The notes under the pieces are model-generated. The model searched no databases. It saw only the letters and a list, made by a program, of their open reading frames with translations, and was not told where the DNA came from. A stretch of 39,795 nucleotides of DNA from NCBI GenBank assembly GCA_945900945.1, contig CAMDKL010000040.1, positions 1 through 39,795 of the forward strand, written 5' to 3'. The translations under genes and the position numbers were made by a program. Origin of the DNA: Pirellula staleyi DSM 6068. Its GTDB lineage: Bacteria; Planctomycetota; Planctomycetia; Pirellulales; Pirellulaceae. How positions within the stretch are numbered: position 1 is the stretch's first letter; every line of letters begins with the position of its first letter. Below, in pieces: positions 1-8,316 of this stretch.

Positions 1-213
1 TACGGCAATCATATTCGGCCAAAGATGCCTTGCAGAGTTCGATACAATACTTTGCATTGTCAACAATGTTCCAACGACGCCTGCACCAAACACACCAAGA
101 CCGATCAGAAAAACCGCGGTACCAGCGGCTATGCGAATGTAACCTGGAGTTCGAACAGGCTCTGTCTCGATGCCGGTGGGAGGCTCATAAGGGTTTGGGG
201 GAATCGTTGGCAA
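1..213 (-). CDS. Partial small membrane protein, possibly ExbB/TolQ-like (5' end only)
   Basis: The minus strand is open from a TTG at 211-213 to the window edge, giving the first 71 residues of a protein. The frame has a TAA a few codons upstream. GAGG lies about 5 bases before the TTG, which supports this unusual start. The translation begins with a proline-rich cytosolic stretch (NPYEPPTG), followed by one strong hydrophobic segment at about residues 26-50 (AAGTAVFLIGLGVFGAGVVG) and then TLLTMQSIVSNSARHLWPNM. The GxVGTLLTM pattern after a Pro-rich leader resembles short planctomycete MotA/TolQ/ExbB-like proteins, but too little is present to be sure. It would be transcribed away from recQ, in the same direction, about 95 bases downstream of its stop. 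Confidence 0.5.
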   Translation of the reverse strand, partial: MPTIPPNPYEPPTGIETEPVRTPGYIRIAAGTAVFLIGLGVFGAGVVGTLLTMQSIVSNSARHLWPNMIAV

Positions 214-307
214 ATCGGCCTCGACAGATGCACTATTTTCTTACGAGATAAAAAACCATTCTCGTTGAACATCACTCGCGTTCACCAGGTGGGTTGCCCA
301 TTTGTTC

Positions 308-2560
308 CTATGGGTTTTGCTGTTTTTCGAAATGGAGTGTAAGCCGAATTTGTTCGTAGGGGACACTTAGCTCCAAATGCTCAAAAATCGGCTTCAACTT
401 TTCTCGACCTACAATATCGGCAGCGGCAATGATCCGCTGTTGCACCTCAGGTGCCATCCAGCAATCGATCGACGAAATCGCCTCGTCCTGCATCAAATCC
501 AGCAGATGAGATACGACTGTCCCAACGGTGATCTCCGCCTTTTCCGCGATTTCTTCGAACGGTCGGCCCTCTCGCAATAGTGGATAGGATATCGCTTTGG
601 TCCCGGCTGGGCCCAATCGAACGGTTCGCGGTTTGCCGACCGCTTGTCCGATTAAATCCTTTTTCCAGTTCACATCCATCTCGACAGAAGCCGAACTGCA
701 GTGTTCCTGAATGGCTTCTAAAAACGTTCGACCGTAGGCGTTTAGCTTTACATTTCCGATTCCAGAGACGTTCAACATTCCCTCTGGAGTGGAGGGTCTT
801 TGCGCGCTCATTTCGAACAAAACATTGTCGGAAAAAATGACGAACGGCGGCACGTTTTGTTCGCTCGCCAACTTACGCCGAACCGCTTTCAGCTTTTCAA
901 ACAATGCCTTATCCGCGTGCGCAATCGCATCGCTTGGTGCCGCTTGCCTTCGATCCTTCGAAGCGGATGCAGCGACCGTGCGAATCAGTCTCGGTTGTCC
1001 GTCGCCAAACAAGATCGCTTTGGAATTGGCGTTGAGCTTGAGAATGGGATACTCGGTCCCTTCCAATTCCAGCGAGCCCTGGCCGATGAGCTGATAAACC
1101 CAATCTCGCAGTTGAGCTTTGGGGATATCCTTTAACAATCCATAAGTACTAAGTTTGTCGTGCCCACGTTGCAATACCATTTGCGTTTTGGCACCGAGCA
1201 AGATCTCGACGACATAGTTGACTCCGAACCGTTCCTGTACTCTAAAGACGCAGGACAGGATTTTTTGAGCGACGACTTTTGCGTCGGGCACATCATCGGT
1301 ATCCCCTAAACAAATATCGCATGCGCTGCACGAGTCATTACCGTAGGATTGCCCGAAGTATTCGACTAACGCCCTGTGGCGACACACCGGCGTTCGACAA
1401 TAACGAGACATTTCCTCGATCTGATTTCGCGATGCGATAAGGATCTCTTCACGCGCACCGGCTTCGATGAGACTTGCTTCGGTAATCTTCTTGAGAGTGA
1501 TCGCATCACCAGCGCTGTGGAACAAGACGCACTCGGCTGGCAAGCCATCGCGTCCAGCTCGACCTGTCTCTTGTTGATAGTGCTCAATGGATTTGGGAAT
1601 CGAAGCGTGTAGAACAAATCGAACGTTGGATCGATCGATACCCATTCCGAATGCGACCGTCGCTACCGCCACATCAACCGCTTCGGTGAGAAAGGCTTCT
1701 TGCGCTAACTTACGTTCCTCGTGCGACATGCCAGCATGGTAACCGACCGCCGAGTAGCCTTTTCGTTGTAAGTATTCAGTGACGGACTCGACATCTTTGC
1801 GGCGTAAACAGTAAATGATTCCTCCGGAGCCTCGATGGCGTTCACAGACCTCTCGAATTTGATCTTGCACGTCGAGTTGCGGCAAAACGCGGTAGGTCAA
1901 ATTAGGGCGATCAAAGGAACTGACTAGGACTCGGGGCGTCTTGAGCCCCAATTGGTCGATGATATCCAATCGTACTTTTTCCGTAGCCGTTGCGGTAAAG
2001 CCATGCATGGCCGCCGTTGGGAACAACTTGCGAAGGCTGCTCAATTGCCGATACTCTGGTCGGAAGTCATGCCCCCATTGCGATACGCAGTGGGCTTCAT
2101 CGATCGCAATGGTGTGGACGTCGTTTCCATCGAGAAATCGGACGAAGTCCTGATTGGCGAGACGTTCCGGCGAAACGAACAGCATCCGCACTTGGCCAGA
2201 GCGAATCTGGTTTGCCGAGTCTCTTTTTTCGGACGCCGAGAGTGTACTATCGATGCGAATTGCATTGACACCGACTTGCTTCAGCGAATCAACTTGGTCC
2301 TTCATCAGTGCGATCAGAGGTGAAACCACGATCGTCATCCCACCCCGAAAAATGGCGGGCGCCTGATAGCAAAGGGATTTGCCACCGCCTGTGGGCATGA
2401 CCACCAAAGTATCGCGGCCTTCGAGAATGGATCCTATCGCTGCGTGCTGTGACGGGCGAAGGTTGTCGAACCCCCAAATTTCCCGAAGCAACGAAAAGAA
2501 CTGATCCGGAATAACGGTTTCAGGTTGCTGGACCAACAAGGGCGTAATGGCAGATGGCAT
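308..2560 (-). CDS. recQ: ATP-dependent DNA helicase RecQ
   Basis: Superfamily 2 3'-5' DNA helicase of recombination and replication-fork repair. Visible parts, counted from the ATG at 2560 (750 aa): Walker A TGGGKS at about 57-62, DEAH box at 154-157 within AIDEAHCVSQWGHDFR, helicase motif VI QETGRAGRDG, the RQC zinc site (Cys residues in YCRTPVC and SCSACDIC), a winged-helix RQC region, and an HRDC domain (FEKLKAVRRKLA to GRTFLEAIQEHC). A C-terminal helix-turn-helix segment (FEEIAEKAEITVGTVVSHL) makes it longer than the roughly 610-residue E. coli enzyme. Such an extra HTH tail is known in some RecQ proteins. The frame stays open to 2620, which would add 20 residues. The start at 2560 is preferred because the added residues lie before the conserved region, but neither start has a convincing ribosome site. 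Confidence 0.95.
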   Translation of the reverse strand: MPSAITPLLVQQPETVIPDQFFSLLREIWGFDNLRPSQHAAIGSILEGRDTLVVMPTGGGKSLCYQAPAIFRGGMTIVVSPLIALMKDQVDSLKQVGVNAIRIDSTLSASEKRDSANQIRSGQVRMLFVSPERLANQDFVRFLDGNDVHTIAIDEAHCVSQWGHDFRPEYRQLSSLRKLFPTAAMHGFTATATEKVRLDIIDQLGLKTPRVLVSSFDRPNLTYRVLPQLDVQDQIREVCERHRGSGGIIYCLRRKDVESVTEYLQRKGYSAVGYHAGMSHEERKLAQEAFLTEAVDVAVATVAFGMGIDRSNVRFVLHASIPKSIEHYQQETGRAGRDGLPAECVLFHSAGDAITLKKITEASLIEAGAREEILIASRNQIEEMSRYCRTPVCRHRALVEYFGQSYGNDSCSACDICLGDTDDVPDAKVVAQKILSCVFRVQERFGVNYVVEILLGAKTQMVLQRGHDKLSTYGLLKDIPKAQLRDWVYQLIGQGSLELEGTEYPILKLNANSKAILFGDGQPRLIRTVAASASKDRRQAAPSDAIAHADKALFEKLKAVRRKLASEQNVPPFVIFSDNVLFEMSAQRPSTPEGMLNVSGIGNVKLNAYGRTFLEAIQEHCSSASVEMDVNWKKDLIGQAVGKPRTVRLGPAGTKAISYPLLREGRPFEEIAEKAEITVGTVVSHLLDLMQDEAISSIDCWMAPEVQQRIIAAADIVGREKLKPIFEHLELSVPYEQIRLTLHFEKQQNP

Positions 2561-2660
2561 GATCGTTTTTCGAGCGTTGAATTCCCTTAAAGAAATCGGA
2601 ATGGACAGCAGTTGTATCATACCGAGTCAGGATGCTCGGCAAAGTGTTCCTGCTGTCAGT

Positions 2661-2682
2661 GTCCGGCTGAGGACAGCCGGAC
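2661..2682 (+). repeat. Hairpin repeat with AGGA loop (copy 1)
   Basis: Perfect 9-bp inverted repeat, arms GTCCGGCTG and CAGCCGGAC around the loop AGGA, followed directly by CTACGTGA. Related copies lie at 11946-11967, 22124-22145 and 22166-22187. It sits upstream of recQ and upstream of the tRNA-Thr promoter. A partial extra arm (GACAGCCGGA) follows at 2691-2700. Confidence 0.75.
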
Positions 2683-2741
2683 CTACGTGAGACAGCCGGA
2701 TTTGCGAATCAATATTAAATAAAATAATAACTAGGTTGCCC

Positions 2742-2770
2742 TTGACGATTCCTACCCATTCCCTTTATTT
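2742..2770 (+). promoter_or_regulatory. Putative sigma-70-type promoter for tRNA-Thr
   Basis: TTGACG at 2742-2747 is followed after exactly 17 bases by TTATTT at 2765-2770. The -35 box is a 5/6 match and the -10 box is weak. It lies about 70 bases upstream of the mature tRNA, with an AT-rich stretch (2708-2732) just before it. Inferred from spacing and position only. Confidence 0.45.
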
Positions 2771-2848
2771 TATGGGATTCTTGGAAAAGGGGTCGATTTA
2801 CCTAGGTGGCGGCCTGGTGTTTGCACGTCGCGACGATCCAAGCGAAAT

Positions 2849-2922
2849 GCCGATGTAGCTTCAATTGGTAGAGCACCGCATTCGTAATGCGGGGGTTGCG
2901 GGTTCGACTCCCACCATCGGCT
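2849..2922 (+). tRNA. tRNA-Thr, anticodon CGT
   Basis: A complete 74-base cloverleaf can be folded by hand. Acceptor stem GCCGATG pairs with CATCGGC, with discriminator T. D-stem is GCTT/GAGC. Anticodon stem CCGCA/TGCGG encloses loop TTCGTAA, so the anticodon is CGT and reads ACG (threonine). The variable loop is GGGTT and the T-loop is TTCGACT on stem GCGGG/CCCAC. That T-stem has one C-A mismatch at its second pair. CCA is not encoded. The gene stands alone between recQ (divergent) and the TPR/alpha-CTD gene downstream in the same direction. Confidence 0.95.
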
Positions 2923-2992
2923 TCCAAGATGCTGGTTCGGATGACTAGTGAAAGCCAGTCGACAAAATATTTAATTGGGGATTTTAGAGCAT

Positions 2993-4318
2993 ATGGTTCA
3001 AATGGCGGTAATAGATATCCGTGAGATCGTTCTTTCCAACCATTCGTTTGGTCCTCTGGACATTGATCGGTTGGTTCGATCGATCGAAGATGACCTGACA
3101 CAGTGTGCGTTGTTGCGAGATGCTGTTCACGAGCTTCATCAAACCCCGAATCCATCCCCTGCTACATTGACTCGGCTGGGTGTGTGCATGTATTTGATCG
3201 GCAAGTTTGAGGACGCTGAAGCGACGCTCAAGCAAGCGGATGGTGGTGCATTGGCTCAGTATTACCTAGGGAAAAGCTGTTTTCAGCTAGAAGAATACGA
3301 GCGAGCGTTGGGCTATTACGACGCCGCCGAGCGGTCAGGTTACACCCCAGAATGGTGCCAACTATCTCGCGCAGAAGTACTTCGCTATGTCGGTCGTAAG
3401 GATGAAGCGCTGAAGCTATTGGACAATATATTTGGTTCCGTAGAGCAACATGCAGAATATCCTTTTCAACGTGCGGCTACGTTGGCTTCGATTGGCGGCA
3501 ACTTAACCGAAGTGATTGCACTTTACCAAAGAGCTCTTCAAGTGAATCCACGGCACGCCGGTGCCCTTTTTGGGTTGGCCTTAGAGAACGATCGGGTTGG
3601 GAATGACCAGCATGCGTTTGAACTCTATCAACGCGGTGCTGGAGTTATTCCTTCGCACGTGGGAACGTTGCTCAATTTGGGAATTATGTACGAAGACCGC
3701 AACGACTATGCGCGTGCTCAGGCTTGCTATCGACGCATTTTGGAAACACAACCCGACCACCGTTTGGCAGTCCTTTATTTAAAGGATGCGGCTGCGGGTG
3801 GCAACATCCTGTACGATGAGGATTCGCAAAAAAAGAACGAGCGATTGGCACAGTTGCTTAACGTGCCGGTAACCGATTTCGAACTTTCGGTGCGATCCCG
3901 AAATTGCTTGCAGAAGATGGGGATTCGAACGCTTGGCGATTTGACTCGCGTATCGGAGCAAACGCTTCTTTCCAGCAAGAATTTTGGCGAAACCTCACTT
4001 GTCGAAATCCGAGAAATGCTCGTTGCACGCGGTTTGGGACTCGGTCAGTTTTCGCATGAAAAACGAGAAGCGGATCCACCGTTGGATGTCAGCGGCATGA
4101 CGCCGGATCAGCAAATTCTGCTTGACCGGCCAATTTCGGAATTGAATCTATCGGTGCGTGCTCGCAAGTGCATGGTTCGATTGCAACTCAATACGATCGG
4201 CGAGCTGATTCGCAAGACGGGCGACGATCTATTGGAGTGCAAAAACTTTGGCGTGACCAGTTTGACGGAAGTGCGAGAAAAACTCGAGATCATGAATCTC
4301 AAGCTTCGAGGTGATTGA
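2993..4318 (+). CDS. TPR protein with two RNA polymerase alpha C-terminal-like domains
   Basis: A 441-residue protein joining two unrelated parts. Residues 1 to about 285 are tetratricopeptide-type helical repeats (GALFGLALENDRVGNDQHAFELYQRG, GTLLNLGIMYEDRNDYARA and similar). About 293-352 and 376-441 are two copies of the RNA polymerase alpha C-terminal fold. Copy 1 contains ELSVRSRNCL, GDL and KNFGETSLVEI. Copy 2 contains NLSVRARKCM, GEL and KNFGVTSLTEV. The arginine equivalent to E. coli alpha R265, central to UP-element binding, is present in both copies, as are the helix-hairpin-helix glycine and serine. The role is unknown; DNA or polymerase contact through the alpha-CTDs with protein binding through the TPRs is inferred. 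The frame is open from a TTG at 2975. ATG 2993 is chosen, and ATG 3002 is also possible. It follows tRNA-Thr by 70 bases. Confidence 0.85.
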   Translation: MVQMAVIDIREIVLSNHSFGPLDIDRLVRSIEDDLTQCALLRDAVHELHQTPNPSPATLTRLGVCMYLIGKFEDAEATLKQADGGALAQYYLGKSCFQLEEYERALGYYDAAERSGYTPEWCQLSRAEVLRYVGRKDEALKLLDNIFGSVEQHAEYPFQRAATLASIGGNLTEVIALYQRALQVNPRHAGALFGLALENDRVGNDQHAFELYQRGAGVIPSHVGTLLNLGIMYEDRNDYARAQACYRRILETQPDHRLAVLYLKDAAAGGNILYDEDSQKKNERLAQLLNVPVTDFELSVRSRNCLQKMGIRTLGDLTRVSEQTLLSSKNFGETSLVEIREMLVARGLGLGQFSHEKREADPPLDVSGMTPDQQILLDRPISELNLSVRARKCMVRLQLNTIGELIRKTGDDLLECKNFGVTSLTEVREKLEIMNLKLRGD

Positions 4319-4506
4319 TAGAGGGCGGTTCGGTAGCTTGGAGAACGATTAACCGAGTCGTTTTCCTTGAACCAACCGTCAAAGATGCGTTGTTGGACTA
4401 TCAAAAAGCGATATACTCGTTTCCGGCTTGGTGCGACCGGATCGGTTCGCCGCAGAGTTGGTTCCCATTAAGATACATCCCATTACGATACAACAGTTGA
4501 CTTAAT

Positions 4507-5250
4507 ATGCCTAAACCAAGTGTTAGCTCCACAGTGATGATTGAGGCTGAGGGATTGTCCAAGTTTTATGGTCCGTTCGCCGCTGCTCGAGACGTGTCGT
4601 TCAAAGTTAGTAAAGGCGAGCTTGTCGCATTCTTGGGGCCAAACGGTGCCGGGAAAAGCACGACCATGAAGATGCTGACAGGATATCTAGCTCCAAGTGA
4701 AGGAGTCGCTCGCATCGCTGGGCACGATATGTTTTCCGATCGCATTGCAGGTTCCATTCGACTTGGATATTTGCCCGAGAACGGCCCACTCTATCCTGAC
4801 ATGACTCCTCACAGTCTGCTCAGTTTTTTCGCCGATGCTCGTGGAATGGCTACCGCTTATAAGAAGACTCGGATCGAAGCCGTCATCGAACTTTGCGATC
4901 TAAAATCGGTCGTGCACAAAGCGATTAGCAAGCTGTCCAAAGGATTTCGCCAGCGAGTTGGCATGGCTCAAGCATTGCTGCACGAACCTGAAGTGCTCAT
5001 TCTCGACGAACCGACAGCGGGTCTTGATCCGAACCAAATCCGCGAGGTTCGCAATACCATGAAGAAGCTTGGTGAGACCAAGACTATTTTGTTGTCGACA
5101 CACATTTTGCAAGAGGTCGAGGCGATGGCCTCTCGCGTCATCGTGATCAACGAAGGCCGAAAGGTTTTCGAAGGGACGGTAGATGATTTAAAGCAAGTCA
5201 AGGGTGACTTGTCTGCTGCGTTCCACAAACTTACTGGTGCAGCAGTTTAG
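4507..5250 (+). CDS. ABC transporter ATP-binding protein, GldA-like
   Basis: 247-residue nucleotide-binding subunit of an ABC-2 type exporter. Walker A is GPNGAGKST, the signature is LSKGFRQRVG, Walker B is VLILDEPTAGLDP, and the switch histidine is in LLSTHI. The sequence around them (LGYLPENGPLYPDMT, THILQEVEAMASRVIVINEG) is of the GldA/NatA class. It is the first gene of a three-gene set with the GldF-GldG fusion (132 bases downstream) and the DUF4340 protein, the arrangement expected of a gliding-motility-type ABC complex at the inner membrane. ATG 4507 is taken as the start. A second in-frame ATG at 4537 (MIEAEGLSKFYG) is also plausible, and neither has a visible ribosome site. Confidence 0.9.
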   Translation: MPKPSVSSTVMIEAEGLSKFYGPFAAARDVSFKVSKGELVAFLGPNGAGKSTTMKMLTGYLAPSEGVARIAGHDMFSDRIAGSIRLGYLPENGPLYPDMTPHSLLSFFADARGMATAYKKTRIEAVIELCDLKSVVHKAISKLSKGFRQRVGMAQALLHEPEVLILDEPTAGLDPNQIREVRNTMKKLGETKTILLSTHILQEVEAMASRVIVINEGRKVFEGTVDDLKQVKGDLSAAFHKLTGAAV

Positions 5251-5382
5251 TACACACGTGCAAAGCATGGGATTCTCCATGATGCAACTCGAAGCAAATC
5301 AATAGTGCGTCATCAAAACCGTTTGCTGACTCAAGACTCAAACGTAACCGATCAACGATTTTGTGATTAAGGAATACCGCAA

Positions 5383-8250
5383 GTGGCTCTCGTTCTCACC
5401 GCATTGGTCAAGCTGCTGTTGCTAGACATTGTTTTCTTGGCTGTAATTCTCGCACTCGTGGTCTTGCTTGCTCGCGGCCGCCGCGTTGCATACGCCGTGC
5501 TCAAGCGAAACTTCTACGGCTATTTTTCGAACCCGACCGGCTATGTCTTTCTTTGTCTGTTCGTTTTGCTTACGAGCATGGCTGCGTTTTGGCCGCACGA
5601 ATTCTTTAGTTCGAACCTTGGAACTCTCGGGCAACTAAACAAGTGGTTTACTTATATTATGATGTTTTTCATCCCTGCCATCACGATGAGCATTTGGGCT
5701 GAAGAAAAGCGGCAAGGAACGGACGAGCTGCTCTTAACGCTTCCTGCGGATGACTTCGATATTGTGGCAGGCAAGTACGTGGCAGCCTCGGCAATTTACA
5801 CTGTTTCGCTCTTGTTTTCGCAGCTCTCGACCTTCATCGTATTGGCATTGTTGACTCAAGGTGAGATCGATACGGGGCTCTTCTTTACCAACTACATTGG
5901 CTACTGGTTTATCGGTTTAGCCATGATCTCGATCGGGATGGTCGCATCGTTCTTGACCAGCAATCTGACGGTCGGATTCATCCTCGGTGCCCTGTTCAAC
6001 GCACCGCTGGCTTTTGCATTTAAAGCTGACACCATTGCAAATCGTACCGTTGCGAGAGAAATTAAGAACTTCAGCATTCAAGAACGATTCGATGACTTTG
6101 GCCGAGGCGTCTTGAGCCTTTCGGGTATGTCGTACTTTTTGCTCGTAGCGACCTTTGGCGTTTACTTGTGCATGGTGTTGATCGGCAAGCGGCACTGGAG
6201 TGGCGGACGAGATGGCAATGCAAAACTAGCTCACTTCCTGACCCGAATCGCTTTGCTCGGGGTGCTTGCTTACGCGGGTAGTGTGCTATTCCGAAATCGA
6301 GATCTATTGCGGCTGGACGCTACCGAAATGAAGGTGAGTTCACTTTCTCCAGTCACCTCCGAAATGATTCGATCGCTTGGCAAGGATCGAGACATCGTCG
6401 TGGACGCTTTTATCTCGGACGAAGTGCCAGAACAATACGCCAAAATTAAGTATCAAATCGTTTCGTTGCTCAAAGAATTCGAATCGACAGCAAAATCCGC
6501 TGGGATTTCGATGCGAGTGCATATCTACGACTCGATCGTTCCATCGAGCGACGAGGAGAAGTTGGCCGAACAACAATACGGTATCGTACCGCAGATGATA
6601 CGTGTGCGCGAACGCGGTACCTATTCCGATCAACCCGTACTTTTGGGAGCGGCTTTTCGAAGTGGTTTACAAAAAGTCGTGATCCCATTCTTCGAACCGG
6701 GCGTGCCCGTCGAATACGAACTTGCTCGATCTTTGACTACGGTCGCCAAACCCACTCGCAAGAAACTTGGGATTGTTAAAACGGACGCCAAGCTGATGGG
6801 GGGCGCAGACATGCGAACCTTCCAGACGCAACCACAGCAACCGATTGTGGAGGAGCTAGCCAAACAGTACGAAATTATAGACGTCAACCCAGCCTCGCCT
6901 ATCGATACCGAGAAGGTCGATGTCTTGCTGGCTGTACAGCCTTCGTCGCTCGCGCCAGAAGAAATGATCCATTTTACGAACGCGGTGTTGGCTGGCGTCC
7001 CAACTGCAATCTTCGAGGATCCAATCGTCGCTCTGGACCAGATTCCTGGAACGGGCGATCCTAAGCCGCCTGCTGGCGGAATGATGGGAATGATGGGTGG
7101 GGGCGGGCAGCAGCCCAAAGGAGACATCCGTCCTCTTTGGCGAGCACTTGGTATCGAGGTCCCGGGCAGGCCAGGTATGATGGGTGGCTTTTCGCCAGAC
7201 ATTTGCTGGCAAGAGTACAATCCCTATCCAGTCTTGGCCGAGACATCGGAAGCCTCCGATCTTTGGATCTTCGCTCGTGAGGAAGCGCCAGGGGCCGAAA
7301 ATGCGCTCAGTGATGATAGCGAAATCACCAAGGGCTTAAAGGAAATCATGTTTCTCTACGCAGGTGTGATTCTTCCAGCCAAGGATTCCGGTATCAAGTT
7401 CACGACGTTAGTAAAAACAGGCCAAATCGCAGGCACCATGCCGAAGTCGGAAATCGATGGTGTGCAGCAGTCTGGTCTCAGTCGAGCCACCGAGTACCAA
7501 ATTAGACGTGGAGCGAATAAAGGAGAGCAAATCCTTGCCGCGCTAATCGAAGGCGAGGAAGGAGCCAAGAGCGAGTCCTCATCAGCAAAACGTCCAATTA
7601 AGGCTGTCTATGTTACCGACATCGACTGTATGTCCAGAACATTTGTCGACATCCGCAATCGTCCGCCAATGTTGGAGGATATCAATTTTCAATTCCAAAA
7701 TATCACCTTTGTTTTAAATGCAATTGACGTCCTTGTTGGCGAAACGCGATACCCTCAAGTACGGCGACATATTCCAACTTACAGCACGCTAAAACTGGTC
7801 GAGCTCAAAGCGGATGAAGCTCGCAAAGACGAAGCAAAGAAGCGAACCGACTATCAGAGTGATTACACCAAAGCGGTCGCAGCGGTAGAAGAGGAAAATG
7901 CCAAGTCGGAACGAGACTTGAAGGAGCAAATTGAAAAATTGCAATCGCAAGGTGCAATCGACCCTGAGAGCATTAAAAAGCTGCAAGAAAAGATGCAGAT
8001 AGACCAAATCAAAAAGATGCAATTGACAAAGAAGTTCCAGGTCGAAAAAGAACGCCTAGAACGAACTCGGGACCAGGGAATCCGTGAGGCCCGCCGTCAA
8101 TCGGATGATGCGATTGGCAAGATACAAAACTACTATAAATTGCTGGCTGTCTTTGTGCCACCCATCCCGCCGCTCCTCGTTGGAATCATCGTCATGGTTT
8201 CGCGTCGATTGCGTGAACGCGATGGTATTGCAAAGACCCGTTTGCGATAA
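5383..8250 (+). CDS. GldF-GldG fusion: ABC-2 permease joined to auxiliary GldG domain
   Basis: 955 residues in two parts. Residues 1 to about 300 form an ABC-2 permease with about six hydrophobic segments and the GldF-type sequence YFSNPTGYVFL / FFIPAITMSIWAEEKRQGT. From about 305 on it is a GldG/IFT52-like auxiliary domain (ABC_transp_aux) facing the periplasm, with paired signatures such as KVSSLSPVT and EPGVPVEYELAR. A Gly/Met-rich loop sits at about 562-575 (GGMMGMMGGGG). Residues 805-910 are a charged coiled coil, followed by a final membrane helix (about 922-942) and a basic tail. In Bacteroidetes GldF and GldG are separate proteins; here they are one chain. The start is GTG at 5383 with AAGGA at 5369-5373, nine bases upstream. 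The substrate is unknown. Confidence 0.88.
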   Translation: MALVLTALVKLLLLDIVFLAVILALVVLLARGRRVAYAVLKRNFYGYFSNPTGYVFLCLFVLLTSMAAFWPHEFFSSNLGTLGQLNKWFTYIMMFFIPAITMSIWAEEKRQGTDELLLTLPADDFDIVAGKYVAASAIYTVSLLFSQLSTFIVLALLTQGEIDTGLFFTNYIGYWFIGLAMISIGMVASFLTSNLTVGFILGALFNAPLAFAFKADTIANRTVAREIKNFSIQERFDDFGRGVLSLSGMSYFLLVATFGVYLCMVLIGKRHWSGGRDGNAKLAHFLTRIALLGVLAYAGSVLFRNRDLLRLDATEMKVSSLSPVTSEMIRSLGKDRDIVVDAFISDEVPEQYAKIKYQIVSLLKEFESTAKSAGISMRVHIYDSIVPSSDEEKLAEQQYGIVPQMIRVRERGTYSDQPVLLGAAFRSGLQKVVIPFFEPGVPVEYELARSLTTVAKPTRKKLGIVKTDAKLMGGADMRTFQTQPQQPIVEELAKQYEIIDVNPASPIDTEKVDVLLAVQPSSLAPEEMIHFTNAVLAGVPTAIFEDPIVALDQIPGTGDPKPPAGGMMGMMGGGGQQPKGDIRPLWRALGIEVPGRPGMMGGFSPDICWQEYNPYPVLAETSEASDLWIFAREEAPGAENALSDDSEITKGLKEIMFLYAGVILPAKDSGIKFTTLVKTGQIAGTMPKSEIDGVQQSGLSRATEYQIRRGANKGEQILAALIEGEEGAKSESSSAKRPIKAVYVTDIDCMSRTFVDIRNRPPMLEDINFQFQNITFVLNAIDVLVGETRYPQVRRHIPTYSTLKLVELKADEARKDEAKKRTDYQSDYTKAVAAVEEENAKSERDLKEQIEKLQSQGAIDPESIKKLQEKMQIDQIKKMQLTKKFQVEKERLERTRDQGIREARRQSDDAIGKIQNYYKLLAVFVPPIPPLLVGIIVMVSRRLRERDGIAKTRLR

Positions 8251-8316
8251 CCGAACACTACCGTACAAAATAAATTTAATAGACAAACCAAGCGTAGATA
8301 TTGGAGAGATTGAAAA

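Noticed and set aside
25-342. Plus-strand open frame at the window start
   Set aside because: No family features; the minus strand at 1-213 reads as a membrane protein with a coherent hydrophobic segment.
6630-7220. 196-residue minus-strand frame
   Set aside because: Antisense to the GldG part; Pro/Ile-rich artefact of the Gly/Met-rich codons.
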